Positions 10,601 to 17,963 of a stretch of 64,000 bases of DNA are shown here, piece after piece. This DNA comes from Oscillatoria princeps RMCB-10 (GTDB lineage: Bacteria > Cyanobacteriota > Cyanobacteriia > Cyanobacteriales > Oscillatoriaceae), in contig JAHHHT010000007.1 of assembly GCA_019359235.1 (NCBI GenBank), positions 124,001-188,000 of the forward strand, written 5' to 3'. Position 1 is the first letter of the stretch. Each line of letters opens with the position of its first letter. The notes beneath the pieces are model-generated. The model did no database searches. It saw nothing but the letters and a program-made list of their open reading frames with translations, and was not told where the DNA came from. The position numbers and the translations under genes were made by a program.

Positions 10601-11301
10601 CTGAAATTGCCAGCGTCGTCCCGCAAGACGGTAATGATCACATCCGCCCAGAACCGCGTACCGTCTTTGCGGACGCGCCAGCCCCTGTCTTCAACCCGAC
10701 CTTCAGCTGCTGCCACCTGCAGTAAGTATTCAGGCTTACCCTGTGCGGTGTCTTCCCCGGTGTAAAAGCGGGAGAAATGCTGCCCGATAATTTCTTCAGC
10801 TTTATATCCCTTGATGCGCTCTGCCCCTTCGTTCCAGGTGGCGACGCGCCCGCTAGGGTCGAGCGTGAAAATAGCGTAGTCTTTGACTCCCCGCACCAGC
10901 CAGCGGAAGCTGTCTTCACTGGAATTCAGCTTGTTTTCGGCTTTCTGGCGGGCGGCGGAAAGCTCGCCGGTCAGCAGCGCCGCCGTCACGAACATGCCGA
11001 AAAGCATGATGTCGTTGAAAGCGGTCAGGTGCGGCGGGGAAGCCGGCACCGGCAAGAAGTAGTGAGCGGACAGGGCGGACAGGACGCTGGCTAGCAGACC
11101 TGGCCCAACTCCCCCATACCAGGAGCTGAATATCACAGCCGCAAAAAACAGCGGCGCAGGGCTGCGCTGCATTGCCGGATTGAGAGCGAGTGTGAGCAGC
11201 AGCGCCAGCGCCACGGCCACTGCAGCGAGGCCATAGCGCTGCAGATGGGAGCGCGTCAATTGCCGGTGATTCCAGCTTTGGGGGTTGGGTAGCCAGCGCA
11301 T
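7612..11301 (-). CDS. Hybrid multi-PAS/GAF sensor histidine kinase with receiver domain
   Basis: This 1229-residue signalling protein starts with a DUF4118-like membrane region (about 20-125; hydrophobic helices around LALLLTLAL and FFAAVIFSSWYGGVGPG). PAS domains follow at about 132-245, 262-375 and 385-500, then a GAF domain (about 515-660) and a fourth PAS (about 690-810). The HisKA phospho-acceptor is His862 in VSHELRTPLN. An HATPase follows with NLLSNAIKF, DTGIGI and GGLGLGL, and the C-terminal receiver has phospho-acceptor Asp1156 (VSDIGMPG) and KPVEP near its end. It should autophosphorylate on His and relay to its own receiver. PAS copies 2 and 3 are close duplicates sharing NRAKDGTYYWVDTTIVP. 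No cognate regulator gene is adjacent, so the stimulus is unknown. Confidence 0.93.
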   Translation of the reverse strand: MRWLPNPQSWNHRQLTRSHLQRYGLAAVAVALALLLTLALNPAMQRSPAPLFFAAVIFSSWYGGVGPGLLASVLSALSAHYFLPVPASPPHLTAFNDIMLFGMFVTAALLTGELSAARQKAENKLNSSEDSFRWLVRGVKDYAIFTLDPSGRVATWNEGAERIKGYKAEEIIGQHFSRFYTGEDTAQGKPEYLLQVAAAEGRVEDRGWRVRKDGTRFWADVIITVLRDDAGNFRGFSKVTRDMTSELAEEERQKTLKELSDIKFALDQSAIVAVTDRKGVITYVNDKFCEISKYSREELLGQTHRIINSGYHSKDFFRDLWQTISSGEIWREEIKNRAKDGTYYWVDTTIVPFLDSHRQPFQYLAIRADITERKRAEEELQKTLKELSDIKFALDQSAIVARTDRRGVINYVNDKFCEISKYAREELLGRTHRVINSGHHSREFFTQLWETISSGKIWRGEIKNRAKDGTYYWVDTTIVPLLDESGKPFQYLAIRADITKRKQAEEELRGRARQQEALAHLSQQALAGTHLDALMGEATRKIAETLEVECCKVLELLPDGNSLLLRAGAGWPEGLAGQATVSAGLDSQAGYTLLSSEPVVVEDLGSETRFTASSLLRDRGAISGMSVIISGGNRPWGVLGAHATRHRTFSQDDIHFLQTAANILAEAIHRQHSEEERAQLLERQRAARAEAEASERYYRFLAENIPQIVWTAGPDGYWDYCNQRWLDCTGMTVEQSQGWEWQQVLHPDDRLGSLDAWSRAVRTGETFQIEYRFRRASDGTYRWHLGRALPLRDEDGRIVKWFGTCTDIDDRKRAEEERAQWLERERAARAEAEAAAERELHARTQAETANRIKDEFLAIVSHELRTPLNSILGWAQLMGTDRLNQATITKALQTIERNAKQQVKLIDDILDVSRIIRGKVRLSVQAVNLGQIVADAIETHQPAASAKNIQIQTAFAEDAGTIRGDADRLQQIVGNLLSNAIKFTPEAGRVEVRLEPAGNQALITVSDTGIGIDPEFLPHVFEGFRQADGSITRSHGGLGLGLTIVRYLVELHGGTVEAFSEGKGLGARFTVRFPLLQVSREEGVEDKGQRETHCLTPSPSRPLDGLRVLVVDDDADTCDLVATVLAQYGASVRTASDAGVALQVMEVMKPDLLVSDIGMPGEDGYSLLRHIRERSAARGGEIPAVALTAYAREEDRRKAIQAGFQKHLPKPVEPAKLAAVLANLAGKIV

Positions 11302-11561
11302 TTTTCTTAAGAAGAGGGTTGAGGGTTGATGTTGATAATATTATCTTAACTAAGTGTTGGATGTGTGAGTGGAGCGCCCTCCAAGAATAAAAGATTAGGG
11401 TGCCATTTATGGCAAAATAAGGTTGACAAGATGGGCGGGGAAGCCGGCAAGCCGCTGGGCGAAGGCAGGAAATGAGCCGGTGGGGTAGATAGATATACTC
11501 AATGGCCCTGCCAGCGTGTTAGGGTGAGAAAGGGGCGCAGAGCCGCCAGCTATCAAGGCTC

Positions 11562-12143
11562 ATGAGTGAGAGCAACTTGGCTAAAATACTTGACAAAATT
11601 ATCGTGATTGATGTAGAATGCACTTGCTGGGAAGGTGCGCCGCCGGCGGGGGAAGAAAGCGAAATAATTGAAATTGGGATTTGTGCGTTAGATGTGGCAA
11701 CCGGACAGCGAATTGAGAGAGAAAGTATCTTGGTCAAACCCGAACGCTCTCGCCTGAGTGAGTTCTGCACCCAGCTGACGACTTTAACGCAAGAGCAAGT
11801 TGACAGAGGGATTCCCTTTGCCAGGGCTTGTTCAATTTTAACCCAACAGTACCTATCTAAAGAGAGAGTTTGGGCGAGTTATGGGGATTACGACCGGCGG
11901 CAATTTGAAAGGCAGTGCCAATCTCGGAACGTGAGCTATCCTTTCGGCCCAACCCATATCAATGTCAAGAATCTGTTTGCCATCACTCACGCCTTGCCTC
12001 ATGAAGCTGGCATGGCAGAAGCCTTGGAATTGCTAAACCTTCCGCTAGAAGGCACTCACCACCGGGGCGGAGATGACGCTTGGAATATTGCCGGTATTCT
12101 GTCACAAGTGCTGTTAGCAGCAAGGGTTAATATCGCGCAGTAG
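11562..12143 (+). CDS. DEDDh-family 3'-5' exonuclease (ERI-1/KapD-like)
   Basis: This 193-residue single-domain exonuclease has the three DEDD motifs in order: Exo I IIVIDVECTCWEG (Asp and Glu), Exo II SYGDYDRRQF (Asp) and Exo III HHRGGDDAWNIA, the Hx4D-type end of the DEDDh class. The length and the CTCW after the DxE motif resemble the ERI-1/3'hExo and KapD group, whose members trim RNA 3' ends using two metal ions. No extra domains are present. It stands alone on the plus strand between a histidine kinase and a pentapeptide gene, both on the minus strand, and is followed directly by hairpins. The natural substrate cannot be told from the sequence. Confidence 0.88.
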   Translation: MSESNLAKILDKIIVIDVECTCWEGAPPAGEESEIIEIGICALDVATGQRIERESILVKPERSRLSEFCTQLTTLTQEQVDRGIPFARACSILTQQYLSKERVWASYGDYDRRQFERQCQSRNVSYPFGPTHINVKNLFAITHALPHEAGMAEALELLNLPLEGTHHRGGDDAWNIAGILSQVLLAARVNIAQ

Positions 12144-12259
12144 GGTGCGTTGCGCTGACGCGCAACGCACCTTACAGGGAAATATAGAGATTTTCAGTTG
12201 GATGAAGTACGCCCCAGAAACCCGGTTTCTTAAAGAAACCGGGTTTCTCAGTACCTCAC
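12144..12259. terminator. Two hairpins between convergent genes
   Basis: The stem GGTGCGTTGCG/CGCAACGCACC starts right after the exonuclease stop (about 12145-12173). A second palindrome, AGAAACCCGGTTTCTT/AAGAAACCGGGTTTCT, lies at about 12217-12249. Their position between convergent genes fits bidirectional termination. The second is a dispersed palindrome, seen again at about 31102-31133, 37436-37475 and 38244-38278. Confidence 0.6.
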
Positions 12260-13255
12260 TCAGGGCTGGCGCAAGCGGATGTCGGTGAGGTTGGCATTGG
12301 TTAAATTGGCACCGGCAAGGTGGGAGCCGGTCAGATTAGCGCCCGCCAAATTGGCATCAGTAAGATTAGCGCGTTCCAGATGGGCGTCAGTGAGATTAGC
12401 TCGCTGCAAATCAGCTTTATACAGGTAGGCACTGCTGAGGAAGGCACTTGTCAAGTCGGCACCGGCAAGCTTGGCAACACTCAAAACCGCCTTAGTCAAA
12501 TCAGCCTTCCTCAACTTAGCACCTCTAAGATCCGCATAACTCAAATTAGCGCTTTTCAAGTTACACTCACTGAGGTCAGCGCCATCCAGTTTGGCAGAAA
12601 CCAGTCCCGCACCCAGCATGTAGGAACCGCTGAGGTTGGCATTGCTGAGCGCCGCACCCTTGAGGCTGGCATCCGCCAGAAAAGACTGGCTCAAATCAGC
12701 CCCAATCAGATTGGCATTCTCCAACTTGGCAGCCTCCAGGTTAGCACCGCTGAGCTTAGCACTGCTGAGATCAGCACCCGTGAGGTTGGCGAGTTTCAGC
12801 TCAGCTTCCACCAGCACCGCGTCCTTCAAAAAAGCAGCAAGCAACTTCGCCTCTCTCAGATCCGCACCTCTGAGCTTGGCACCCTTGAGTCTGGCGTAAC
12901 TCAAATTAGCCCCCCTGAGCTTGGCATCTCTCATTTTGGCACCCCGCATTTTGGCAGCCTCCAAGTCCGCCCCTTCCAGATTGGCATTCCAGAGGACGGC
13001 TAGCTGGAGTTGGGCACCTCGCAAGTTCGCACCGGCGAGGTTAGCATCGCTGAGGTCGGTTTCATTGAGGACAGCCTCACTCAGGTTCGCTCCCCGCAAG
13101 TTAGCACCTTTGAGGTCAGCGCCGCTGAGGTCGCATTTTGGGCACTGATTGGTTTGCAGCAACTTTTCGACATGTTTGGGATTTGCCCCGAGTGCCGGTG
13201 CGGCTAGCCACAGAGGAGCGAGCAAAAGTGGGAGCGCGAGGATTCGAGGTTGCAT
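12260..13255 (-). CDS. Secreted pentapeptide-repeat protein
   Basis: This 331-residue protein has an N-terminal signal peptide (MQPRILALPLLLAPLWLAAPALGA) and then a short helix with the motif CPKCDLSGADL. From there to the C-terminus it is an uninterrupted run of A(D/N)Lxx pentapeptides, roughly 55 units (for example GADLKGANLRGANLS). By family knowledge such runs form a right-handed quadrilateral beta-helix. Export to the periplasm or thylakoid lumen is inferred from the signal peptide. Such proteins are abundant in cyanobacteria and mostly of unknown function; a scaffold or surface-binding role is possible. It is convergent with the exonuclease gene and appears to be monocistronic. Confidence 0.92.
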   Translation of the reverse strand: MQPRILALPLLLAPLWLAAPALGANPKHVEKLLQTNQCPKCDLSGADLKGANLRGANLSEAVLNETDLSDANLAGANLRGAQLQLAVLWNANLEGADLEAAKMRGAKMRDAKLRGANLSYARLKGAKLRGADLREAKLLAAFLKDAVLVEAELKLANLTGADLSSAKLSGANLEAAKLENANLIGADLSQSFLADASLKGAALSNANLSGSYMLGAGLVSAKLDGADLSECNLKSANLSYADLRGAKLRKADLTKAVLSVAKLAGADLTSAFLSSAYLYKADLQRANLTDAHLERANLTDANLAGANLTGSHLAGANLTNANLTDIRLRQP

Positions 13256-13442
13256 ATTCTTTCTAGAGCGGGTGCGAGCTTATTCTCGCAAGCGTTGCGG
13301 GACGCGATAGGGGCATACTGTAACGATTATAAGTGATTTGTGAGAAGAAATCAATAAACCGCCCCCGTGAAGGAGCGCCAAGGAAAGAAAAGAGAGAGAC
13401 TCGCACAAATTATTTAGAACTGCTATATAATTCTAATAAATT

Positions 13443-13791
13443 GCCTTCTACAGCCTTCTCAAAGGAGAGCGGGCAATTGATATAGCACAACTGCCGGATT
13501 CTGTCAAGTTAGAAGACTTGAGCGAACAGCTGGAAGACTTTGCCGATACGGCTGCTGCCATTGCCGAGCTAAACTTGGTGATTAGCGTGGATACGGCGGT
13601 TGCCCACTTGGCGGGAGCGCTGGGCAAGCCGGTGGTTGCTTTCTTTTGCGCCCGACTGGCGGTGGATGCGGTCGCGCGAGGACAGTCCCTGGTATCCCAC
13701 TATGCGGCTGTTCCGCCAGTCGCAGCCGGGAGATTGGTCCGGGGTGTTTGAGAGAGTGGCAGTGGCGCTGAAAAATTACAGAAACGCACAG
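13443..13791 (+). pseudogene. 5'-truncated, frameshifted remnant of a TPR/glycosyltransferase-like module
   Basis: Read from 13443, the frame gives FYSLLKGE, then DTAAAIAELNLVIS and DTAVAHLAGALGKPV. It then continues in another frame as FAPDWRWM, DSPWYPTMRLFRQSQP and VFERVAVAL. The same order occurs intact inside the downstream protein (FYSLQKE, AETAAAISQLDLVIS, DTAVAHLAGALGKPV, DWRWLENRSDTPWYPSMRLFRQSQP). Comparison suggests a 2-base loss just after the GKPV codons (about 13630-13636). The upstream start and TPR part are missing. The second frame runs without a stop into the next gene, so an ancestral multi-module protein is likely. Confidence 0.8.
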
Positions 13792-16182
13792 ATGAGCGAA
13801 TCGGGAAAGGGGGAAACCCCCCAATCAAACATGGAAAATCTTTTGCCGGCAACCGGCAGTTCCTCCGCTAGCAAATTGCTGAAAATGGCCGCCGGACATT
13901 ACCAAAAGGGGCAACTGGCAGAAGCTGAGCGGACATGCCGGCAAGTTATCGAGCTGCAGCCGGAAAGTGCGGAGGCTCTGTTGCTGCTGGCGGTGATTGT
14001 CTATCGCGATAAGAAAGTAGACGAGGCGATAGCTCTGTACCGGCAATCTCTGAGCCTTCAGCCCAACAATCCGGAAACGCACAACAATCTGGCTGTGGCT
14101 TTAAAGGAGCAAGGAAAGGTAGAAGAAGCGGTGAGCCACTACCAGCAGGCGGTCGCCCTGAAGCCAGACTATGCGGAAGCTTGGCACAATATCGGACTTC
14201 TGTTTGGCGGTGGGGGCAAATTTGCTGACGCCAGTCTCTGCTGTCAGAAGGCTGTGGATTTCAAGCCGGACTGGGCGGACGCCCGCAACAGTTTGGCCAC
14301 GGCTTTAAAGGAGGAAGGCAAGTTAGCAGAGGCGATGGCTCACTATAACCGCGCCCTTGAACTTGACCCCAACCATATTAACGCTCGCTGCGGTCGGGCG
14401 GATGTGCTGTTGCGCACCGGCTACTTGCTGGAGGGCTTTTCTGAATATGAGTGGCGCTTGCGGCACAAAGACTGTCCGCCTCGCGGCTTGTCTGAACCGT
14501 TTTGGGACGGCTCAAAGGCTGAGGGCAAGACAATTTTGCTCCACACTGAGCAAGGGCTGGGGGATGCGATTCAGTTTATCCGCTATGTCCCCCTGGTGCG
14601 AGAGCGATGCGCTCGTGTGGTGGTGGAGTGCAATCAAAAATCTCTGCGGCGCTTGCTGGCAGCGGCTGCCGGTGTGGGTGAGATTTTAGTGAGGGGGGAA
14701 CCGCTGCCAGAGTTTGACTTTCAGGCTCCGCTAATGAGCCTCCCCAAGATTCTGGAAACGACTCTGGAGACAGTGCCGGCGCAAATTCCTTACTTATCTG
14801 TGCCGGATTCTGCCACGCTCAAACTGCCGGTCGCGCCGGCTGCCGGTGTGAGAGTGGGGGCTGTCTGGGTGGCGAATGCGCTCAACAAAACGTCGGCCAA
14901 ACGCTCCTGCCCCCTGTCGCTTTTTCTGAAAGTTTTAGACACTCCTGGCGTGACTTTCTACAGTCTCCAGAAAGAACTGGAAACAGCCGAAATGGAGTTG
15001 CTAAAAAGTATAAAAAAGGTGTATAATCTGAAAGATTCTCTCTACGATCTGGCGGAAACTGCTGCAGCTATTTCACAGCTCGATTTGGTGATTTCCGCAG
15101 ACACGGCTGTGGCGCACCTCGCCGGCGCACTGGGCAAGCCGGTGTGGGTGCTGCTGCCTTTTCACGCGGACTGGCGGTGGCTGGAAAATCGCTCGGACAC
15201 TCCGTGGTATCCTAGCATGCGGCTGTTCCGCCAATCTCAGCCGGGCCGGTGGGAGGAAGTGCTGGAGCGGTTGGTGGGGGAACTGCAAGCGCTGGTTTCA
15301 GAACACCGGCACTCGCAGCAAGAGGCTGCCGGTGGGGAGGTGCCGGTTTCTCCAGGTGTGGGCGATGCCAAAAATATTGCCGGCGAACCCGCCCCTATAC
15401 TTCCTGCCGGCGGTTTCAATCGCTTGAAACAATGCCGGTACGGTGTTATGATTTACAATGTCAACGATCTCTATATCGGCAGGTCGCTCGATCTCTACGG
15501 CGAGTACAGCGAGGGTGAGGTTGAGCTTTTCAAGCAAATTTTGCGCCCCGGAGATGTGGCGGTAGATGCGGGGGCAAATATCGGGGCGCACACGGTTTTC
15601 TTGGCTAAAGCTGTGGGAGAGAGGGGGGCGGTTCTGGCTTTTGAACCGCAGCGGATTGTTTTTCAAACCCTGTGCGCTAATATAGCTCTCAACAGCATCA
15701 CTAACACTTACTGCTACAGCATCGCCCTGAGCAGCGCACCGAGCTCCATCCGCGTGCCTCCGCTCAACTACAGCCAGATGAATAATTTTGGGGGGCTGGC
15801 ACTGGGGGGCTATTTGGAAGGGGAGCCGGTGGAGGTGAGAGCGCTGGACAGTTTCGCTTTAGAAAAGTGCCGGTTGATTAAGATTGATGTGGAAGGAATG
15901 GAGTTGCAGGTGTTGCAGGGGGCTGTCAATACGGTAGAGAAATTCAAGCCGGCGCTTTATGTTGAAAATGACCGCCGGGAGAAGGCTGCGGCTCTGATTC
16001 GCTATCTTGACTCCATCGGGTACGCGATGTACTGGCACCGGCCAACTTACTACAATCCTAACAATTTTTTGGGCAATCCAGAGAATGTGTTCGGCAGGAC
16101 GATTTCGGTGAATATGCTGTGCGTGCACCGGCAGTACAATTCCAGCGTGCGGGGGCTTGAGCCGGTGGTCGTTCCAAGGTAA
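13792..16182 (+). CDS. TPR - glycosyltransferase-like - FkbM methyltransferase protein
   Basis: Counting from ATG 13792 the protein has 796 residues; ATG 13831 is an alternative. Residues about 25-200 are tetratricopeptide repeats (for example PNNPETHNNLAVALKEQGKV). Residues about 230-500 form a GT9/heptosyltransferase-like domain of the kind found behind bacterial TPR arrays (HTEQGLGDAIQFIRYVPLV; ISADTAVAHLAGALGKPVW). Residues about 540-796 are an FkbM-type SAM methyltransferase (VDAGANIGAHTVFLAKAVG for SAM binding; LIKIDVEGMELQVLQGA). By family knowledge FkbM enzymes O-methylate sugars or other small substrates, so glycan or glycoprotein modification is likely. The open frame extends upstream to 13600, but that part is the decayed module copy. 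A clear ribosome-binding site is lacking at either ATG. Confidence 0.85.
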   Translation: MSESGKGETPQSNMENLLPATGSSSASKLLKMAAGHYQKGQLAEAERTCRQVIELQPESAEALLLLAVIVYRDKKVDEAIALYRQSLSLQPNNPETHNNLAVALKEQGKVEEAVSHYQQAVALKPDYAEAWHNIGLLFGGGGKFADASLCCQKAVDFKPDWADARNSLATALKEEGKLAEAMAHYNRALELDPNHINARCGRADVLLRTGYLLEGFSEYEWRLRHKDCPPRGLSEPFWDGSKAEGKTILLHTEQGLGDAIQFIRYVPLVRERCARVVVECNQKSLRRLLAAAAGVGEILVRGEPLPEFDFQAPLMSLPKILETTLETVPAQIPYLSVPDSATLKLPVAPAAGVRVGAVWVANALNKTSAKRSCPLSLFLKVLDTPGVTFYSLQKELETAEMELLKSIKKVYNLKDSLYDLAETAAAISQLDLVISADTAVAHLAGALGKPVWVLLPFHADWRWLENRSDTPWYPSMRLFRQSQPGRWEEVLERLVGELQALVSEHRHSQQEAAGGEVPVSPGVGDAKNIAGEPAPILPAGGFNRLKQCRYGVMIYNVNDLYIGRSLDLYGEYSEGEVELFKQILRPGDVAVDAGANIGAHTVFLAKAVGERGAVLAFEPQRIVFQTLCANIALNSITNTYCYSIALSSAPSSIRVPPLNYSQMNNFGGLALGGYLEGEPVEVRALDSFALEKCRLIKIDVEGMELQVLQGAVNTVEKFKPALYVENDRREKAAALIRYLDSIGYAMYWHRPTYYNPNNFLGNPENVFGRTISVNMLCVHRQYNSSVRGLEPVVVPR

Positions 16183-16234
16183 TACCAATTTTGGATTTTG
16201 GATTTTGGATTTTGGATTGTAAAAAAAGATAGAA

Positions 16235-16415
16235 GCTATAGCGCTTTGCATCTGGGTGGAGTACAGTCTGGAGATCCCCCCAAACGGGGCGGGCACGGGG
16301 GCACCGCCCCTACTTTGGGGGGCTTTGAGAATCTTCCCCCCCTTTTTAAGGGGGGGCTAGGGGGGGATCTAATATCTGTACCTCATTCGGTTGAAATCTG
16401 CTATATATAGCGGTT
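16235..16415 (+). repeat. MITE-like dispersed element, copy 1
   Basis: This element of about 180 bp runs from CTATAGCG to GCTATATATAGCGG. It contains GGTGGAGTACAGTCTGGAG, a GC-rich palindromic core and runs of C and G. It is closely matched in inverse orientation at about 60460-60616 and more loosely at about 20528-20696. The ends are imperfect inverted repeats (TATATAGCRGRTTT type). It encodes no protein. TTTTGGA short tandem repeats precede it at about 16189-16217. Confidence 0.75.
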
Positions 16416-16470
16416 TACTCGTTCCCAGGCGGAGCCTGGGAACGCGCCTCTGGAGGCTCTGCCTCCTTTT
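16416..16470. repeat. Dispersed palindrome pair (TTCCCAGGC / GAGGCAGAGCC)
   Basis: The stem CGTTCCCAGGC/GCCTGGGAACG and the neighbouring GGAGGCTCTGCCTCC form a paired palindrome. Related copies lie at about 22860-22912 (inverse) and about 39326-39370. It is non-coding. Confidence 0.6.
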
Positions 16471-16523
16471 TACAATAAGCATATTAAAAGCTTAACAGCT
16501 GATCGCACTGGGAGGTTGGCGAG

Positions 16524-17087
16524 ATGCAAATCACTGATTTGGGCACTCAGGGGGAGGAAGTTATTCAGCAAGTGGCAAGTTTGCTGGTGGAAAGCTTTAA
16601 AGAACACTGGCCTGAGGCTTGGCCAGATATGGAGAGCGCTTTGCGAGAGGTGCGAGAATCTTTGCAAGAGGAGCGAATTAGCCGTGTGGCTGTTGGTGCT
16701 GCCGGCACGGTTTTGGGTTGGATTGGTGCGATTAAAGAGTATAATGGCAATGTGTGGGAGCTGCACCCGCTGGTTGTGCGCCACGACTGTCGCAGACAGG
16801 GAATTGGGCGAGCTCTGGTGAGCGATTTGGAAGACTGCGTTAGGCAGCGCGGGGGTTTGACGCTTTGGGTGGGGACGGATGATGAGGATGGGATGACGAC
16901 GCTTGCCGGTGTGTGTCTCTACCCAAATGTTTGGGAGCATGTGGCGCAAATTTCTAATTTGCGGGGGCACCCTTATGAATTTTACCAGAAGTGCGGGTTT
17001 GTGATTGTGGGGGTGATGCCGGATGCGAATGGGTTGGGGAAGCCTGATATTTATATGGCGAAGAGGGTGGGGGGAAGGAATGATTGA
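16524..17087 (+). CDS. GNAT acetyltransferase, AAC(6')-like
   Basis: This 187-residue GCN5-related N-acetyltransferase has the acetyl-CoA loop HDCRRQGIGRAL after ELHPLVV. The downstream blocks LWVGTDDEDGMTTLAGV, HPYEFYQKCGF and VGVMPDANGLGKPDIYMAKR are, from memory of the family, characteristic of chromosomal and mobile AAC(6') aminoglycoside 6'-acetyltransferases. Activity on aminoglycosides is possible but not shown; many chromosomal relatives acetylate other amines. GGGAGG sits about 10 bases before the ATG. The last codons fall inside a direct repeat that recurs on the far side of the CRISPR array. Confidence 0.85.
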   Translation: MQITDLGTQGEEVIQQVASLLVESFKEHWPEAWPDMESALREVRESLQEERISRVAVGAAGTVLGWIGAIKEYNGNVWELHPLVVRHDCRRQGIGRALVSDLEDCVRQRGGLTLWVGTDDEDGMTTLAGVCLYPNVWEHVAQISNLRGHPYEFYQKCGFVIVGVMPDANGLGKPDIYMAKRVGGRND

Positions 17088-17163
17088 ACCGCCAAGACGC
17101 CTTGGACGCGCCAGCGGCTTCCCGCAGGGTAGACGCCAAGGACGCCAAGGAAGATGGGGACAG
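17071..17163 (+). repeat. Direct repeat flanking the CRISPR region, left copy
   Basis: It shares AGGAATGATTGAACCGCC, AAGACGCC and CGCCAGCGGCTTCCCGCAGG in the same order and orientation with 19781-19865. The left copy overlaps the last codons of the acetyltransferase gene. The two copies are about 2.7 kb apart and bracket the CRISPR array. Confidence 0.85.
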
Positions 17164-17903
17164 TGGTTGGGAGCATCCCACTTTTGTATTCTTGCAGAAC
17201 GGGTGCCGGCTAGAGAGATTTTATCCGCCTCTGCCGTTTCTCGGTTTCGAGAGGGGATACAGCTTTTTTTAGCCCGCGTTGGCGCACGCCGCGCAGGGTA
17301 GGCCGGCTTCGTTTGTATAGCCGCGATTTCAAGATGCTGTTGGCGAATCGGTGAGGGGTTAGACCTTTTCGTTGCTCGCTCGAAGAGGGCGAAGCATTGG
17401 CGAATGAAGATATCGGGTGGTGTCTCAAAGCTTGTCACGCCTTTTGCGTTAGCCCCTACAAAGATTCTGTAGGGGCGAAGCATGAGTGCGACCATTTGTG
17501 GGACTCAGGGAAAAAATTACATTCGCTCATGCTTCGCCCTTCCCCCAAGCGCTAGCCACAGACAAACCGAACAACCTACCCCCAAAAGAAAGCGTATGGT
17601 GTAAACCCCCACATCAATTCGCCAACAGCTTCTTTCAATGAGACTGTTGGCGTGCTTGATAGGGGGGTCTTACCCCACCCCCAACCCCTCCCGAGCTTTC
17701 TGCGAACCATTGTCCTATTATTGGGGGGGAGGCGCGGAGGAAGGGCAGGGATTTTTCTCTGGCGAGAATTCTTTCGCGGGGGTCGGGCGGAAGCTGAACT
17801 CCTTATTCTGTGGCAGACCCCCGCGAATCGCTCTCCCCGTCTGGATTTGAAGCTTCTAGCCTCTATGCTTGTTGAGAATTATTCGCAGTGTTTCCCCCAA
17901 AAT
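17164..17903. other. Gene-free spacer left of the CRISPR leader
   Basis: No convincing coding region. It contains an exact 14-bp inverted repeat, GGGCGAAGCATGAG at 17473-17486 and its complement at 17526-17539, enclosing 39 bases. No cas gene or cas fragment is visible. Confidence 0.6.
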
Positions 17904-17963
17904 TTGACCCCCCGCGAAAAAGTGTGGTAGACTGCTGTCAGGGGAAGGCTTCCAGAGCCTGCT
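17904..17963 (+). promoter_or_regulatory. Putative CRISPR leader promoter
   Basis: TTGACC (17904-17909), an 18-base spacer and TAGACT (17928-17933) lie 30 bases before the first repeat. They point rightward, consistent with the GAAAC repeat end being 3'. Transcription from here would read the whole array. Confidence 0.5.
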
